This document shows positions 1-9,760 of a stretch of 25,676 nucleotides of DNA, in pieces. Location of the stretch: positions 1 to 25,676 of the forward strand of contig NWUY0303990301.1 in assembly GCA_004151065.3 (NCBI GenBank), in the 5' to 3' direction. Numbering within the stretch: the first letter of the stretch is position 1; each line of letters begins with the position of its first letter. Position numbers and translations under genes: made by a program. The notes beneath the pieces were generated by a model. That model saw only the letters and a program-made list of their open reading frames with translations, was not told the DNA's origin and made no database searches. This DNA comes from Larix sibirica (Eukaryota > Streptophyta > Pinopsida > Pinales > Pinaceae).

Positions 1-7
1 TCAACAA

Positions 8-48
8 GGCGACACCCGGATTCGAACTGGGGATTATGGCTTGGAGCA
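8..48 (-). pseudogene. 3' half of a chloroplast-type tRNA-Cys-like gene
   Basis: Read on the minus strand, this stretch has a canonical seven-base T loop TTCGAAT, flanked by CCCAG and CCGGG (four of five pairs, one A.C mismatch). It then has a seven-base acceptor strand TGTCGCC. From memory this resembles the 3' half of chloroplast tRNA-Cys(GCA). No matching 5' acceptor strand (GGCGACA), D arm or GCA anticodon is visible further along the minus strand, where unrelated sequence begins just past the expected anticodon stem. I therefore read it as a truncated tRNA copy. Chloroplast tRNA pieces are common in plant mitochondrial DNA, which supports the organelle assignment. The T-stem mismatch suggests it is not functional. 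A different tRNA identity is possible because the anticodon is missing. Confidence 0.4.
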
Positions 49-163
49 CTCATATTCCATTGAGTAGTTATGTACATGCATTTTGATTCCTGAGTTCTTA
101 TGGAGTCTTTTTTTCCTTCCTTTGGAAAGCTAGGAGATAAACCCTATTTACTATACGCTCGAA

Positions 164-460
164 GTGGCTCCGCCCGCGTGGGAATATGTCGCACTGGTCG
201 AGGTATTGCAAGAGGGTATAGCTCTCCGCCAACTATCTTATATTCAAAATTGTTATACGGTAAACCGTAGACTCAGGTTAATCCCAACCGAAAAATGCCT
301 GGACGGACAACCTAAGCGTGGTCTCCTAGCCTTAGCAATACAAGTAATCATTGAGAGTCTTAGGTTTGGTTATGAAACTCTATACCCCGACTCTCTTTTA
401 AAGGACGTGCTCCCCAGTATTGCAATTGGAGCAGAGCAATCTTATAGCTATTTAATCTGA
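164..460 (+). CDS. Unassigned open frame, 98 codons
   Basis: The frame is open from a TAG at 131-133 to TGA at 458-460. It has no ATG, so GTG at 164 is only a formal start. The translation has mixed composition with alternating helical-looking stretches (an EVLQEGIALRQLSYIQ-type segment, then LLALAIQVIIESL) and no membrane segment or low-complexity bias, so it looks more protein-like than most frames in this window. I recognise no family. It could be a fragment of a larger reading frame broken at both ends, perhaps from a foreign insertion, since the tRNA-like remnant just upstream is also a fragment. No ribosome-binding or promoter signal was seen; plant mitochondria lack a clear one. Confidence 0.2.
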   Translation: MAPPAWEYVALVEVLQEGIALRQLSYIQNCYTVNRRLRLIPTEKCLDGQPKRGLLALAIQVIIESLRFGYETLYPDSLLKDVLPSIAIGAEQSYSYLI

Positions 461-1421
461 ACAAGGCTTAATCCTTTAGGTTGGCTAGACACCTATCTCC
501 TCCTCTCTGTAGGCTCATCGTAGTATTGGTTGTTCTTGGTATGATCAAAGTATCTAGAAGGCAACCAGCTCCGGGAGAATTAGTTACAGATCCTATTATA
601 TAAGACATTGTTAGTACAGGATGTGGGATGTAGTAAAATTGGTAGCCTGCCACATGGGTCTTAATGGTGTCTCCTAGTACATGCAAAGGATCAGCTTGGA
701 TCACGTGATTTAAGTGGGAAGTAGCAGCGATAATTATATGGTGCTTCTTTCTTTGAAGCGTTGTTGCTATACTTTCCCCGGAGTGGGCTGCACTTACGTA
801 CTACGCTCGATTGATAGATAACATATTTACTACTGCTTATAAAATAAATAGTAAGGCAACTCAGACGACATGACTTCTGCACTTATCTGGTATATTTCCC
901 CAATTGCAAGCGCTTTGCTCCCCCAAGAGAAAACCCGGGATCCATCATATTATGTATATAACAACAAAGCGAAGAGCTACCCTACAGCTCACCCTTGCCT
1001 CTGTCTTTTCCTTTGCCTACGACGCCCTTGTTTGTGGTGATGCTTCTTTATATTGATCTACTGCATGCCGGCGAGACTGGTGCTTCTTTGAATCAATTAT
1101 ATCTTGAACAGACTAGAGCTTCTTTGAAGCCTTTAAATAATAGTAGGGAGCACAAATAAAGCTATTAAGTCTATAAAGAAGCAGCCTTTGTCCCCACGCA
1201 AATGAGCAGAGTACCCGAGGTAAATGTTCCAGAGAGCATTACCTGCGCATGCGCCCCAAGACCTTAATTAAGACATCGGGATAAATAAAAAGTACGTGGA
1301 GAACATACATAACCGGGGGCCGGGGTTGAATACACTTCGTTCAGGGGACCCTTACTTATCACATAACTCCTTTTTCCCATGAATAAAAGATGCACTTTAA
1401 TAGCATATATAATCCTCGATC
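461..1421. other. Spacer without a recognised gene
   Basis: No recognisable coding segment, tRNA or rRNA motif was found. Two short minus-strand frames (468-704 and 691-882) overlap each other and match no family I know. The one clear pattern is the GCTTCTTT repeat family at 743-1182, listed separately. Confidence 0.5.
743..1182. repeat. GCTTCTTT short interspersed repeats, some palindromic
   Basis: The octamer GCTTCTTT occurs at 743, 1042, 1082 and 1118, and its reverse complement AAAGAAGC lies at 1175-1182. Two copies extend into small hairpins: 743-759 (GCTTC, seven-base loop, GAAGC) and 1118-1130 (GCTTC, loop TTT, GAAGC). Five copies in 440 bases is more than expected by chance. The function is unknown; short palindromic repeats of this kind are frequent in plant mitochondrial spacers. 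Confidence 0.55.
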
Positions 1422-2170
1422 TCAATCGGGTTCTTTAGTCGCTCGACTTAAGGGTGCTATAATTACGTATTGAGGTAATGCGCATTCGACCAACTCTTTC
1501 TTCTTCGAATAAATTAATAATTGTTGCAGCCTTGAGTGACATATAAGTGATATCTGCTTGGGGCATAAATGAATAAATTGCTTCTTGGAAGAGGTTTTAT
1601 TGGTTGAGCAGTAATGCCAGGAGCGAGGAAAGCCGGAAGCATCGTGAGAAAGTCGGATGACAGCTGCGTCTAGATAAAACGTTTTCACCGGTGGGGTTAA
1701 ACTATATTTCCAATGGCAATTCTATCTCCAGTAGCAACTCTATCTCCGGTTAAATAGGGGTTAGGTTTGCTAGTCCTAGGAAAAAAGAGAGAAATGGGTG
1801 CCTTATTGCAAAAAGAAATAAAAGGAGCGTTAATTAACTAACTAATAGAAGGTGGCGTCTAAATATTATAGAGAGTTTGGGTCCATCAATATGGGAAATT
1901 AACTAAAAAAGGTAGCGTATGGGGGGGATGAGAACGCGAACGTGACAAGTGGTTATTTTGCGAGATTATTTACTGAAGCATATGCTAATATATAAAATAT
2001 TCATTCTTAAGTGGGCTACATCAAGTAATTGTAACTCACCTATTATATTATATATATATTCTTTATCCACGGCGGGGACATGCTTATCTGTGCTTGCTGG
2101 CTATGCCCTCCTTCTATGGCTAATACAGATAGATAACCCTTCACTTATTAATAATTAGTGAAATGGAATT
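1422..2170. other. Spacer without a recognised gene
   Basis: Open frames on both strands (1422-1688 minus, 1949-2158 plus) are short and unrelated to any family I recognise. The only structured element is the 18-bp tandem duplication at 1716-1751. Confidence 0.45.
1716..1751 (+). repeat. 18-bp tandem duplication
   Basis: Two adjacent 18-base units begin at 1716 (GCAATTCTATCTCCAGTA) and 1734 (GCAACTCTATCTCCGGTT). They differ at three positions, which suggests a fairly recent slippage or duplication event. Confidence 0.7.
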
Positions 2171-2172
2171 AG

Positions 2173-2442
2173 TTATATGAGAGACATACCTCCGCGCCAA
2201 CACCGAACCCGGATCCACCCGACAACGACCACGATGACCACGAAGAGCGAAACAATCAAGAGTAACGACGAAAACGAGAACAGGCCCGACGGGCGAGAAT
2301 CAACGCCCAAGACAAGCAAGCAATAAAGATAGAGTACGCGCAAACGACCACGAACGAAACAAGGGAGGGATACGGAGCAGCGATAAGGCAAGCAAAGGCC
2401 AAGCAGATTGAAAGAAGCCAATGTGCCGGGGTAAAAGGGTAA
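2173..2442 (+). other. T-depleted tract with an interrupted plus-strand frame
   Basis: Between 2191 and 2420 I count 13 T in 230 bases (about 6%). Because stop codons need T, the plus strand has a nearly open frame from 2173 to 2442 with a single internal TAA at 2263-2265. Its translation is very hydrophilic: a Pro/Asn/Asp/His-rich acidic part (PNPDPPDNDHDDHEE), then a Lys/Arg/Gln-rich part (RRKREQARRARINAQDK). That could be a decayed charged protein, such as a retrotransposon gag N terminus, but no motif confirms it. Open minus-strand frames here are explained by the same base skew and are strings of Ser/Leu/Val/Cys. Confidence 0.35.
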
Positions 2443-3728
2443 GGCATATCAATGTTCTATTCATTTAACGTCCATCAACGATGAAAAGGAAGGAATAGAG
2501 ATAGTTTTTATTAAGCTGAGGCTGCGGCCCCCCATCGTAATCAAGGGAGAGAGAGACCGCGATGTGGTCAAGAAGAATGAAACCCATAGCGAACGAAGAG
2601 AGAGGGCAGTCGAATCACCCAGGTGGGACAGTAAGTCCATATAAGAGACAATCGCTATAGCAAGGAGCAATTAATAATGAGATAGATCGAGACGGGCAGC
2701 AATCAAGATCAATCAGTAGTTCTTAGGTTGGGTTTATTCCTTCATTCTCCCGCCACCCCTTAGGTAGGTCACTTCACTGTAGGCATTCGTTCGTCCTTGG
2801 GACGCCCCACCACTCCACAGATGTATGTTGGCCATCAATCAAATAGATCACTCACTATCAAGTAAAGCCTTGTAGCAAGCGCAGAAGATGCCAGTCAACT
2901 CACTCGTCCTACCCCGTCTTCCGATGCATTGTAAGTAAGCATTGTTGATTCATCCCTTCCTTCAATCCAATTTCCTTCCTTAACTAGTCCCACTTAACGC
3001 ACTTAACGCAAAGGCCCTACCTTAATAAAACCTAAAGGGTGCTATTATCTCCGAAATAATTGAAACTTGCTAATTGAAAGTGGATCCCGGTTGATCCATT
3101 TATTCAGGATGGATTAGTGGAGCGATGCCCGCTTGTCTTCGGACCTGGCCTTGACGGCAATTATTGATTGATTAGTTGAACGGGGAAGAGCCAACTTGTG
3201 CAGTGGCAGGGTGTGCTAGGGTTCACTCGGTCCGACAATTGGTCGTCATCTTAAGACACGGTGGTGACATAATTATGCGGGCGTCTGCTCGCACATCTCT
3301 GTCACCAAATGGATTCTTGAATGGAAGCTTGATCTATATCTATCCCAGTTTAGGGATTGCGATTCGATTATAGATATTATATATGAGATTATGCTCCATC
3401 CATCTTTTCATTTCAATCATTCATTCAGGTACTACCCACCCATCCTTTTAGAGCTCTTTCTTATCTCTTAGATAGATAGAGTTCGGGTAAATCTCTCTAT
3501 ATATTGGGCAGGCATGTAAAGGCGATTCAATATCAAGATAGATGGTTTGATCTATCTGTAGAGGTAGGGGACGCCATGTAGGTAGCTGGGCCACACGAGG
3601 GAAGGCAGGTGAGTAGGCGGGCCATCGCTAATACTCTTTCCATTTGCTCTCGCTTAGTGGGGAAATAAGGGAGACGGTAGCGCGATCACACATCAACTAA
3701 GCGGGAAAGCCGTTAAGTAGTTGACTCT
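2443..3728. other. Spacer without a recognised gene
   Basis: No coding, tRNA or rRNA signal was recognised. A 9-bp tandem duplication (ACTTAACGC) sits at 2992-3009. Short frames at 2461-2670 (minus) and 3176-3373 (plus, TTG start) carry no motif. Confidence 0.45.
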
Positions 3729-3770
3729 AACGCCGGAGACCTGCCTCTTCGAAGTACTTTGGGCGGCGTT
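3729..3770. repeat. Short inverted repeat with inner palindrome
   Basis: AACGCCG at 3729-3735 pairs perfectly with CGGCGTT at 3764-3770 around a 28-base loop. The loop contains the perfect palindrome CTTCGAAG at 3747-3754. The whole could fold as a stem-loop of about 42 nt. It has no tRNA loops, so it is not read as a tRNA. Confidence 0.45.
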
Positions 3771-4199
3771 TTCACTAACCAAAGCACTTGCGTTTAACCC
3801 CTCGACCTGACCCGTATCCATTGGTCATTATATCTAGTTTTGATTTGATTTGTGATCTATATTAAGCATGGGAGATGGCAAAATCGATCATGATGAAGCA
3901 TGCGTAGATTCAGGCATTATCCCACTCCTATTTAAGCTACTTATTTGCTTTACCTCGCCCTCCTAAAAACACCACGGAGTTTATTAGTGATTTCCCTACG
4001 CAGCTCCGTCCATAAAAAAGGTTTTTAGAATCTGTCTTTAGCAAGCGCCTACAGAGGTGATTTATCCTATCTGTTCTCGGCGAATAACCTAAAAAAGTGA
4101 ATTTTGTCCCTCTAAAAAGCCTTCGGCGAATAGCCTCCCCCTCGTACCTCAGGGAAGTCCCTCCGGGTCCTAAAAAAGAGCTCACTATAGGTCTTGACT
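3771..4199. other. Spacer with small direct repeats
   Basis: An 82-codon minus-strand frame (3937-4185) is open but has no family match. The sequence beneath it is built from short repeats: TCGGCGAATA at 4077-4086 and again at 4123-4132, and several CTAAAAA-type runs near 3964, 4090, 4111 and 4170. The repeated pieces fall in different reading frames, which argues against conserved coding. Confidence 0.4.
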
Positions 4200-4392
4200 C
4201 GATCCCCTAGCCCTTCCATCCACACATACCATCCACGCATTACACGATACGCTCGATCACGCTTCTGCCTCTCCATCCTAATACATATAGGCCGCTATCT
4301 AGCCCTAGCTATACCTCCTCTAATATCTAGCCTCTATGCTACTATCTAAGCTATCTACCTCTATCCCCACCCTCTACTCTCTACTCAAACTC
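4200..4392 (+). other. G-poor, pyrimidine-rich tract
   Basis: I count about 16 G in 193 bases (8%). The tract is dominated by C, T and A with recurring CTATCTA and CTCTA words. It contains no recognisable coding or RNA gene. It is a marked strand asymmetry of opposite chemistry to the T-depleted tract at 2191-2420. Confidence 0.6.
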
Positions 4393-5072
4393 GTAAGTAA
4401 ACAAGTTGTTGTACTTGGCTTAAAAAGGCATCCGGTTTCTGTCAGAAGGTTCAAGTTGAAAGGCAAAGGAGGCTTTTGGAAAGGCAAAAGGAAGGTGAAA
4501 GAGGTTAGGATTGCATAGATTACAAATTATTAGTAGGCAAGGAGATGTTTTATGTATCGATGCGATTTTTGAAATGGCCTAGTTTAGAAATAAACTTCCC
4601 AATCTGTAAGGTAAGTAAGAATATAGCCTTTATAAACTTACCTTTTTTTATAGCTCAACACCCTCCTCATAGACCTGCAACTTGCCTTTCTCCCTAGCCT
4701 TACTAAAAGCCAATGAAAACAATAGTAAAGTACCCGGAGGTACAAATACACGATAGGAGTGGTTCTAATTTATTAAGTATAAAATCCATTTCAATGCTCT
4801 TCTGAGTATAAAAAGAGAAAAAGAATATATATATATAGCAGCCTAGCATAGAATGGACAGATTAGCTTATTAAAAAAGTAATTTTATTCGGTAACACAAA
4901 GCACAAAAACTGATTCTTTTCTCTAGAAACTATGCCCTGTGAGAATGGTTCTATCGGATCATCCTTTATAGAGCCAAACGGGCCTAGTCCTTGCCTTCCG
5001 GACTTATCCAGAGCCCACGGGAGGTGGTGGATTAACAATTAGATTAGGGATGAGTCTTTGCTCGATGATTAG
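4393..5072. other. Spacer without a recognised gene
   Basis: A frame spanning 4336-4518 ends in a Lys/Arg-rich tail produced by purine repeats (AAAGGCAAAGGA at about 4459 and AAAGGCAAAAGGA at about 4480). It is not recognised. The rest is AT-rich, with a TATATATATATA run near 4825-4840. Nothing else was seen. Confidence 0.45.
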
Positions 5073-5075
5073 TTC

Positions 5076-5336
5076 TTGTTTCTACCTATTGAAGCGGGCA
5101 TCCTGGAGTGGGCATTAGTTAGGGCAAACAAACAAGCCTGGTTTACTACCTCCAAAGCAGGAGATAATAATTATCCAATCCTTCTAACACTCAATATTCG
5201 GTGTGTTCAAGACTCAACTATTAAAGAGAAGGTGGAGTCTCCGGATGAGAGAGAGTACTCGGGCTTGCCCCCCCTCTATGAAGGGCAAGACCTATTGGAC
5301 TATGCCAGATGGAAAATTTGCTTAATCAAAGGATAA
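5076..5336 (+). CDS. Unassigned open frame, 86 codons
   Basis: The frame is open from a TAG at 5070-5072 to a TAA at 5334-5336. It has no ATG near its start; TTG at 5076 is only a formal start. The translation is protein-like: an amphipathic N-terminal stretch with several Trp (ILEWALVRANKQAWF), then acidic and basic residues (KEKVESPDERE) and a C-terminal YEGQDLLDYARWK segment. No transmembrane helix, Cys cluster or repeat is present. I recognise no family. Given the remnants elsewhere in the window, a fragment of a decayed transposon or plasmid gene is possible. There is no neighbouring gene that would give it a context. Confidence 0.22.
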   Translation: MFLPIEAGILEWALVRANKQAWFTTSKAGDNNYPILLTLNIRCVQDSTIKEKVESPDEREYSGLPPLYEGQDLLDYARWKICLIKG

Positions 5337-7250
5337 GCGAGGCTACGTTAAGTAGCTTACCCAACGTAGGAGGATGAGGAACGTTAAGTTTTCGCCCATT
5401 TTGTTGGAAGGACGAGCAATAAAATACCTATAAAGTTATCCTATGTGACCCTGGCCTTATGATAAGTGTAAAATTAACTAATCAAAGGTGGCAAGGGTAG
5501 CTTCTCTTCATGAGGATAAGGAGAGGGTAGGTCTAGATAGGTTCTTAGTAACAGAGGAAATGAAATGTTCACGATGGTCAATAACTTCCTGGACGAGCAC
5601 TCTGGTGACAACATAAGTGAATGCCAAAATGTAAAGGATGAAGTCCTCAAAGTCCAGAGGGATAATCAAGGTTGATTAAGTAAGAATGCACTAAAAGGCA
5701 TAAAAAAGCTTGGGCTCATTAATACCATTCAAAAGTAATGTTAGAATGAAAAAGTATAAAAAGCCATGAATGAGGGGTAGCCTAATCAATAATAAAATAA
5801 CGTAATAAGTATGCCTTGCGTTTTCGGCTCTGCAACTGGCGAAAAGTCTTCGGAGGGAAGGGGCAAGAATAGCTTGAACCTTCAAGGGATAATTATGATA
5901 CCAGAAGGTGAGGCAGAGATAGCAGTTTAGTACTAGGTGGAGACAGAAATAAATTCTATTAACATTTAAGCTCTTTGCAAACGGGGCGAGGTAGGACCGG
6001 TACAAGGCTGGCCGAAACAACTTTAGGCTTTACGAAACAACCTGACCTACACAAAATGACCAGAGGCTGCTCGAATAAAAAAAAAAGGGCTGGCTAGCTA
6101 TATATCGTCTTTTAGAGGGCGTTACCAAAATAGAATATTTCGGGGTTGTAAACAGTCTAGTAGTTTATACCTGCCTGGCCTTACTGAGCGGCCGGTGGAG
6201 CAGGTACTTTGGGGAGACAAGTATAAATGGGCGCACCCAATTTACGATTGGGCTTAACTGGAGAACATTTTCATTATGGATGATCTACCTTACCTTTTTT
6301 GGAGCAGGCAATAAGTTTCGTAGTTTTCACATATAAAAATTATACGAAATATGGTCAAAACCATTTGGCTCGATCGATCGTGTGGCGAAAGGCTGGAGTT
6401 TAACTATGGCTAAGTCAGCTGCTTAATGAACTGGCTATAAAATGGCTAGGCATGTGTGTGTGGCTAGATAGAGTAGGATATCCTGTTAGAGGCAAGGCGC
6501 TAGACGAGAATACAACGACTATGTGCGTGCAACGGCTATCACAGTAAACTACTATTCGTCGTAGAAATAATATTGGGCGGGTGGGTGGAAGCGATCTACA
6601 GCAATTATTTCTATGGATCTCATCTTTAAACAGACCTAACATATAAATCTAGATGGATCCTCCTTAACCTGTACAAACAGGTTTTTAGCTTGAGGTGGGG
6701 CACTAGGAATACTGGAGTTCTTTTTTCACCTATCAAAATAAGAAGAGGCTTATCAAAGGAAGGCAAAGGAAACCTTCAAACAAACCAAGCCTTCTCGTTT
6801 CAACCTCAACACAGAGCAATGAAAGAAGGAGGAAAACTGGACCAACCAACCACTGAGCTAGAATAAGATAAAACAGTGCTTGATCACTTGACCCTAAAAA
6901 AGTAATACCATTAGGTAGGTTACGCTACCACCATTAGTCCATGGAGTTAAGGTGAGGTGGTAGAACATGGGTCAACAATTTGGCGCCTTTTCATGATCAT
7001 TTAGAATTTTGACCTTACAAAGTGGGCGTTCATCCAAAGGGGAAATTATGGAGTGTGCATATCCTAAGTTACATCCTTTCTTCCTCCCAAAGGAAGCAGA
7101 TTAGCAGGGTGAGGTACACCCATTGAGAGCAGGCGCTTGCCGGGTTATTTAGCTGCTGGCCGATTTCAGTGAACAGAGGTAGGTGTTTGGGCTACTTGAT
7201 GCATTCCCGCTTGCCTTCTTGTTGGTGGTGAGTGTTTTATCGCTGTCGCT
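5337..7250. other. Long spacer without a recognised gene
   Basis: A 109-codon minus-strand frame (5691-6020) encodes a Leu/Phe/Tyr-rich hydrophobic translation but matches no mitochondrial membrane protein I know. A 75-codon minus frame (6415-6642) is also unassigned. Small structures are a CGAAACAAC direct repeat at 6013 and 6033 (period 20), an A-run near 6079-6088, and a six-pair hairpin at 6666-6683 followed by T residues. No tRNA or rRNA was seen. Confidence 0.45.
6666..6686 (+). terminator. Weak hairpin followed by a T-run
   Basis: AACCTG and CAGGTT pair around the loop TACAAA, and the second arm runs into a T-run. It has the shape of an intrinsic terminator, but the stem is short and no gene lies upstream. 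Plant mitochondria are not known to rely on such terminators, so it may be coincidental. Confidence 0.15.
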
Positions 7251-8026
7251 TGCCTCCTTTGGAGGGTCATGGCTCACGCAAGATCCCCCGTGACGATACG
7301 CTTGCATCCATTAAATAAGAGCAAAAAATGTAAATCTGAGTGTTTTATCACGTGTGGATGCTTCCCTTCCTTCTCTACCGCCATCCCGCGCGGTTGGTTT
7401 ATTGTCCCAGCCCGAGCAGCCCGCTTATTTTCCCACCAGCCAGTAACTCTATCGAAGCAAGTAACGAAAGCAAAGTAGGAATCCGGATGGTGGCCTAAGG
7501 TCTGGATTCTGGGTCTGTCAAGCTAGCAGGAAGAAGTGCTTTCATAGCTGGGCTGGATTAATCAGACGGGCACCGAATCATCTAAAAGGAAGGATTGCTT
7601 GCTTTTAGGTAGGAGGACAAGGAAAGCCCTAACTTTCACTAATTAGGCCGGTCTTAGTAACCATAAACAATATGAACCATAGATTCATTCATTCCTTGGG
7701 AAGCACTGGGATAGCAGCACTGGGATAAGGAAAGGAGAGGAGAACCACCTGTACTCTTAAACACCCTTGCATAGACCTCACATACTGAAATGTAAATATA
7801 GAAGACTTATGGGCTTCCACCAAACCCACCACTTGCTATAAACCCTTCTCTTCTAATTTTGAAATCCAAGGGTAGTAGTTCGGGATCCCCCTTAAGCATG
7901 AACTGCTGCTACTCGTGCTGCCATTGAGACTTGGTAAAAATAATATTATTACTCAGGCTCTCAAACTGACTTTGATGTCGGGAGTATAAAAGAATATGGG
8001 AAGTATACACTTGGGCCCTACCCCAC
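7251..8026. other. Spacer without a recognised gene
   Basis: A small perfect hairpin, CCTCC-TTT-GGAGG, occupies 7253-7265 just before an ATG-led 69-codon frame (7269-7478) that I do not recognise. The remainder shows no coding or RNA motif. Confidence 0.4.
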
Positions 8027-8103
8027 ACCTTTGAAAGCTGCGGATATTTTTTATAGGTGCGGCACAATAAATTAATGTGGGTGGGCAAGCGGCTTTCAAA
8101 GGT
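8027..8103. repeat. 15-bp inverted repeat, 77-bp hairpin-forming element
   Basis: ACCTTTGAAAGCTGC at 8027-8041 is complementary to GCGGCTTTCAAAGGT at 8089-8103 at 14 of 15 positions. The 47-base loop is AT-rich. An open minus-strand frame (7909-8154) covers it but is unassigned. It could be a small foldback or MITE-like remnant, or simply an RNA stem-loop in a spacer transcript. Confidence 0.55.
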
Positions 8104-8193
8104 AGGAAAGGTAAGCTTAAAGGTCAGCTTACATTGTATAATAAAAAAGTTCATTTAAAGAGGTAAGTGGTTAATCCTTAGCACCTTAATAAG

Positions 8194-8248
8194 AATGGCA
8201 CTATAGAGTGCATAAAAGGAAACCTGTGCAATGGCACAATAGAGTGTA
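8194..8248 (+). repeat. Direct repeat, 19 bp at 36-bp spacing
   Basis: AATGGCAC(T/A)ATAGAGTG(C/T)A begins at 8194 and again at 8230. The two copies differ at two positions. The intervening 17 bases are not repeated after the second copy, so this is a spaced direct repeat or a decayed 36-bp tandem. Confidence 0.65.
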
Positions 8249-9518
8249 CCCTGGGCGGAACACAGTTCCATACTAGTATTAGGATAGCTTCTTATTAGCA
8301 CCCACCCCACATTCCTCCCTAAGTAAGTACACAATAAGAACCCCTACGTAAAGCAGGAGGAGGAAACTTACAACATGTTTCCGGAAAGGGAAAGGGGACC
8401 TGGGAGAAACAACAGCTGCTATATCCTATAGCGCTCTGCTCTCTGTGCTTAGCCTCTCTGTAGTGGTGCCGGAACTCTTCTATGTAGTGCGAGTAGTGCG
8501 AGTTCAAAAGGTCTCCCATTATTTGAAAAAGAGAAAAAGAAAGAGCATACCCCAGGAAAATAACGAGGTTGCTGCGGTATGAAGAACCTGATACGGTCAA
8601 TAGTTGATCCAGTTTATCCCAGGTTTAAGTGCCATAGCCCTATCGCAGCTAGTCATCGCTTTGTTTTGCCACAACAAGAAGAAAGGAGGGGCCTACTCAC
8701 AGGGGAGAGGCTACAGGTAAAAGGGACTACTAATCCAATGGGAAGGGTAAGAAGGGACTAATACACAGGGGAATAACTCACTGCTATAATTCACTTTGCT
8801 CCCCGCTCTATTCCGCTAGCTCTATTCCAAGACAAACACCAGTGAGTGATGCCCCAGGATTCTTTTTCACTACTAGATCCAGGATAGGCCCTTTCAGGAC
8901 TCGCCCTACGTTTAACTTGTCCATTTGAGGTTATCCCCTTAGCCAATTAGCCATGATGCAACCGCCATAGGGTGGTGGTATACAATATAGCCACGAGCAT
9001 GGCAGGTCATTCCCAGTGGTCAACAAGAGCACCCATTCCCTTTGGTTGGGGAGAGGGGAAGGTTAATAAGACCAATCCAATCCACTAATCCAATCCATAT
9101 GGTATGAGTTTACTCCTTCCTGTAGGTCTTCTTTGGAGGGTTAGACCGGGTTGGGCCATTGGGAATACTCTACTGCTGTGATATCAGGCCTTTTCATTTT
9201 GCCTGGGTAACCTAAGTAATCCTTGGTAGCACCATTATCCTCCAAGTACACCCATTTCAATTTTCAATCTTTCCATGTTTGTTTAGTTGGGACATATTTT
9301 CACATCCAAAACCTTATCATTTTACTTTTTCCCCTTGTCACAACTTCTTTTTTAAGGGTCCGATGAAAAACCACCAACTCATCGGGGCACAGAAAATGAG
9401 TTTATTATTAAATGCCATTTCCAGAAGTTTCACTAGTGTCACAGGATGCCGATTGATGAGGTTATACAAAATTTGCATATCTACGCGTAACTTGTCTATA
9501 GCCGAGAGGTTTGATACA
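8249..9518. other. Spacer without a recognised gene
   Basis: Frames at 8319-8600 (minus, 93 codons) and 8579-8761 (plus, 60 codons) carry no motif I recognise. Short duplications are present: GTAGTGCGA twice in tandem at 8484-8501, CTCTATTCC twice near 8806 and 8820, and an AATCCAATCC-type repeat near 9072-9098. Confidence 0.4.
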
Positions 9519-9760
9519 CTTCCAGCATGAGTCCGTGGAATACATCGGTAACAACTTTCAGCATGAGTCCCTGGAGTATAGAAAGGATAAACACCGATAT
9601 CCGGGAGCAAGGAAGGATCACATAGACGAGACACCAGACTGTGGTGTATGTGTGGGTGGGATCCCGCTAGCAAAGAATAAACAACCGGACTGTTTATGGT
9701 TGTGAGATGCCGCTGGTCAAGAACAGATGTAAGCCAAGATTGCATCTCTACGGCACCCAT
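9338..9760 (-). CDS. Unassigned open frame, 140 codons
   Basis: This is one of the two longest open frames in the window, running minus-strand from an ATG at 9760 to a stop at 9338-9340. The translation includes a run of His, Ser and Leu residues, two duplicated TPGTHAESC / PRTHAGSV segments that come from the 36-bp tandem repeat beneath it, and a C-terminal helix-like part (KLRVDMQILYNLINRHPVTL). I recognise no family. The shorter plus-strand frame 9511-9705 overlaps it, and a choice between them cannot be made from sequence alone. Chance openness is a serious alternative. Confidence 0.2.
   Translation of the reverse strand: MGAVEMQSWLTSVLDQRHLTTINSPVVYSLLAGSHPHIHHSLVSRLCDPSLLPDIGVYPFYTPGTHAESCYRCIPRTHAGSVSNLSAIDKLRVDMQILYNLINRHPVTLVKLLEMAFNNKLIFCAPMSWWFFIGPLKKKL
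9519..9590 (+). repeat. 36-bp tandem duplication
   Basis: Units at 9519-9554 and 9555-9590 share CAGCATGAGTCC (at 9523 and 9559) and flanking bases; they diverge towards their 3' ends. The 36-base length is a multiple of three. In the plus-strand frame 9511-9705 the units read FQHESVEYIGNN and FQHESLEYRKDK, so the frame stays open across both units. Whether it is coding is uncertain, since the opposite strand is also open (9338-9760). Confidence 0.65.

Noticed and set aside
2173-2447. Two overlapping minus-strand frames rich in Leu, Ser, Val and Cys
   Set aside because: They are artefacts of the T-depleted plus strand, which removes most stop codons in the complement.
5612-5620. CATAAGTGA, similar to a plant mitochondrial CRTA-type promoter nonamer
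   Set aside because: A single nine-base match with no AT-rich upstream box and no downstream gene; expected by chance in a window this size. Similar weak matches near 1541 and 2638 were rejected for the same reason.
6256-6311. IMDDLP in one plus-strand frame, resembling a reverse transcriptase DD box
   Set aside because: The frame stops a few codons later, and no flanking reverse transcriptase motifs were found.
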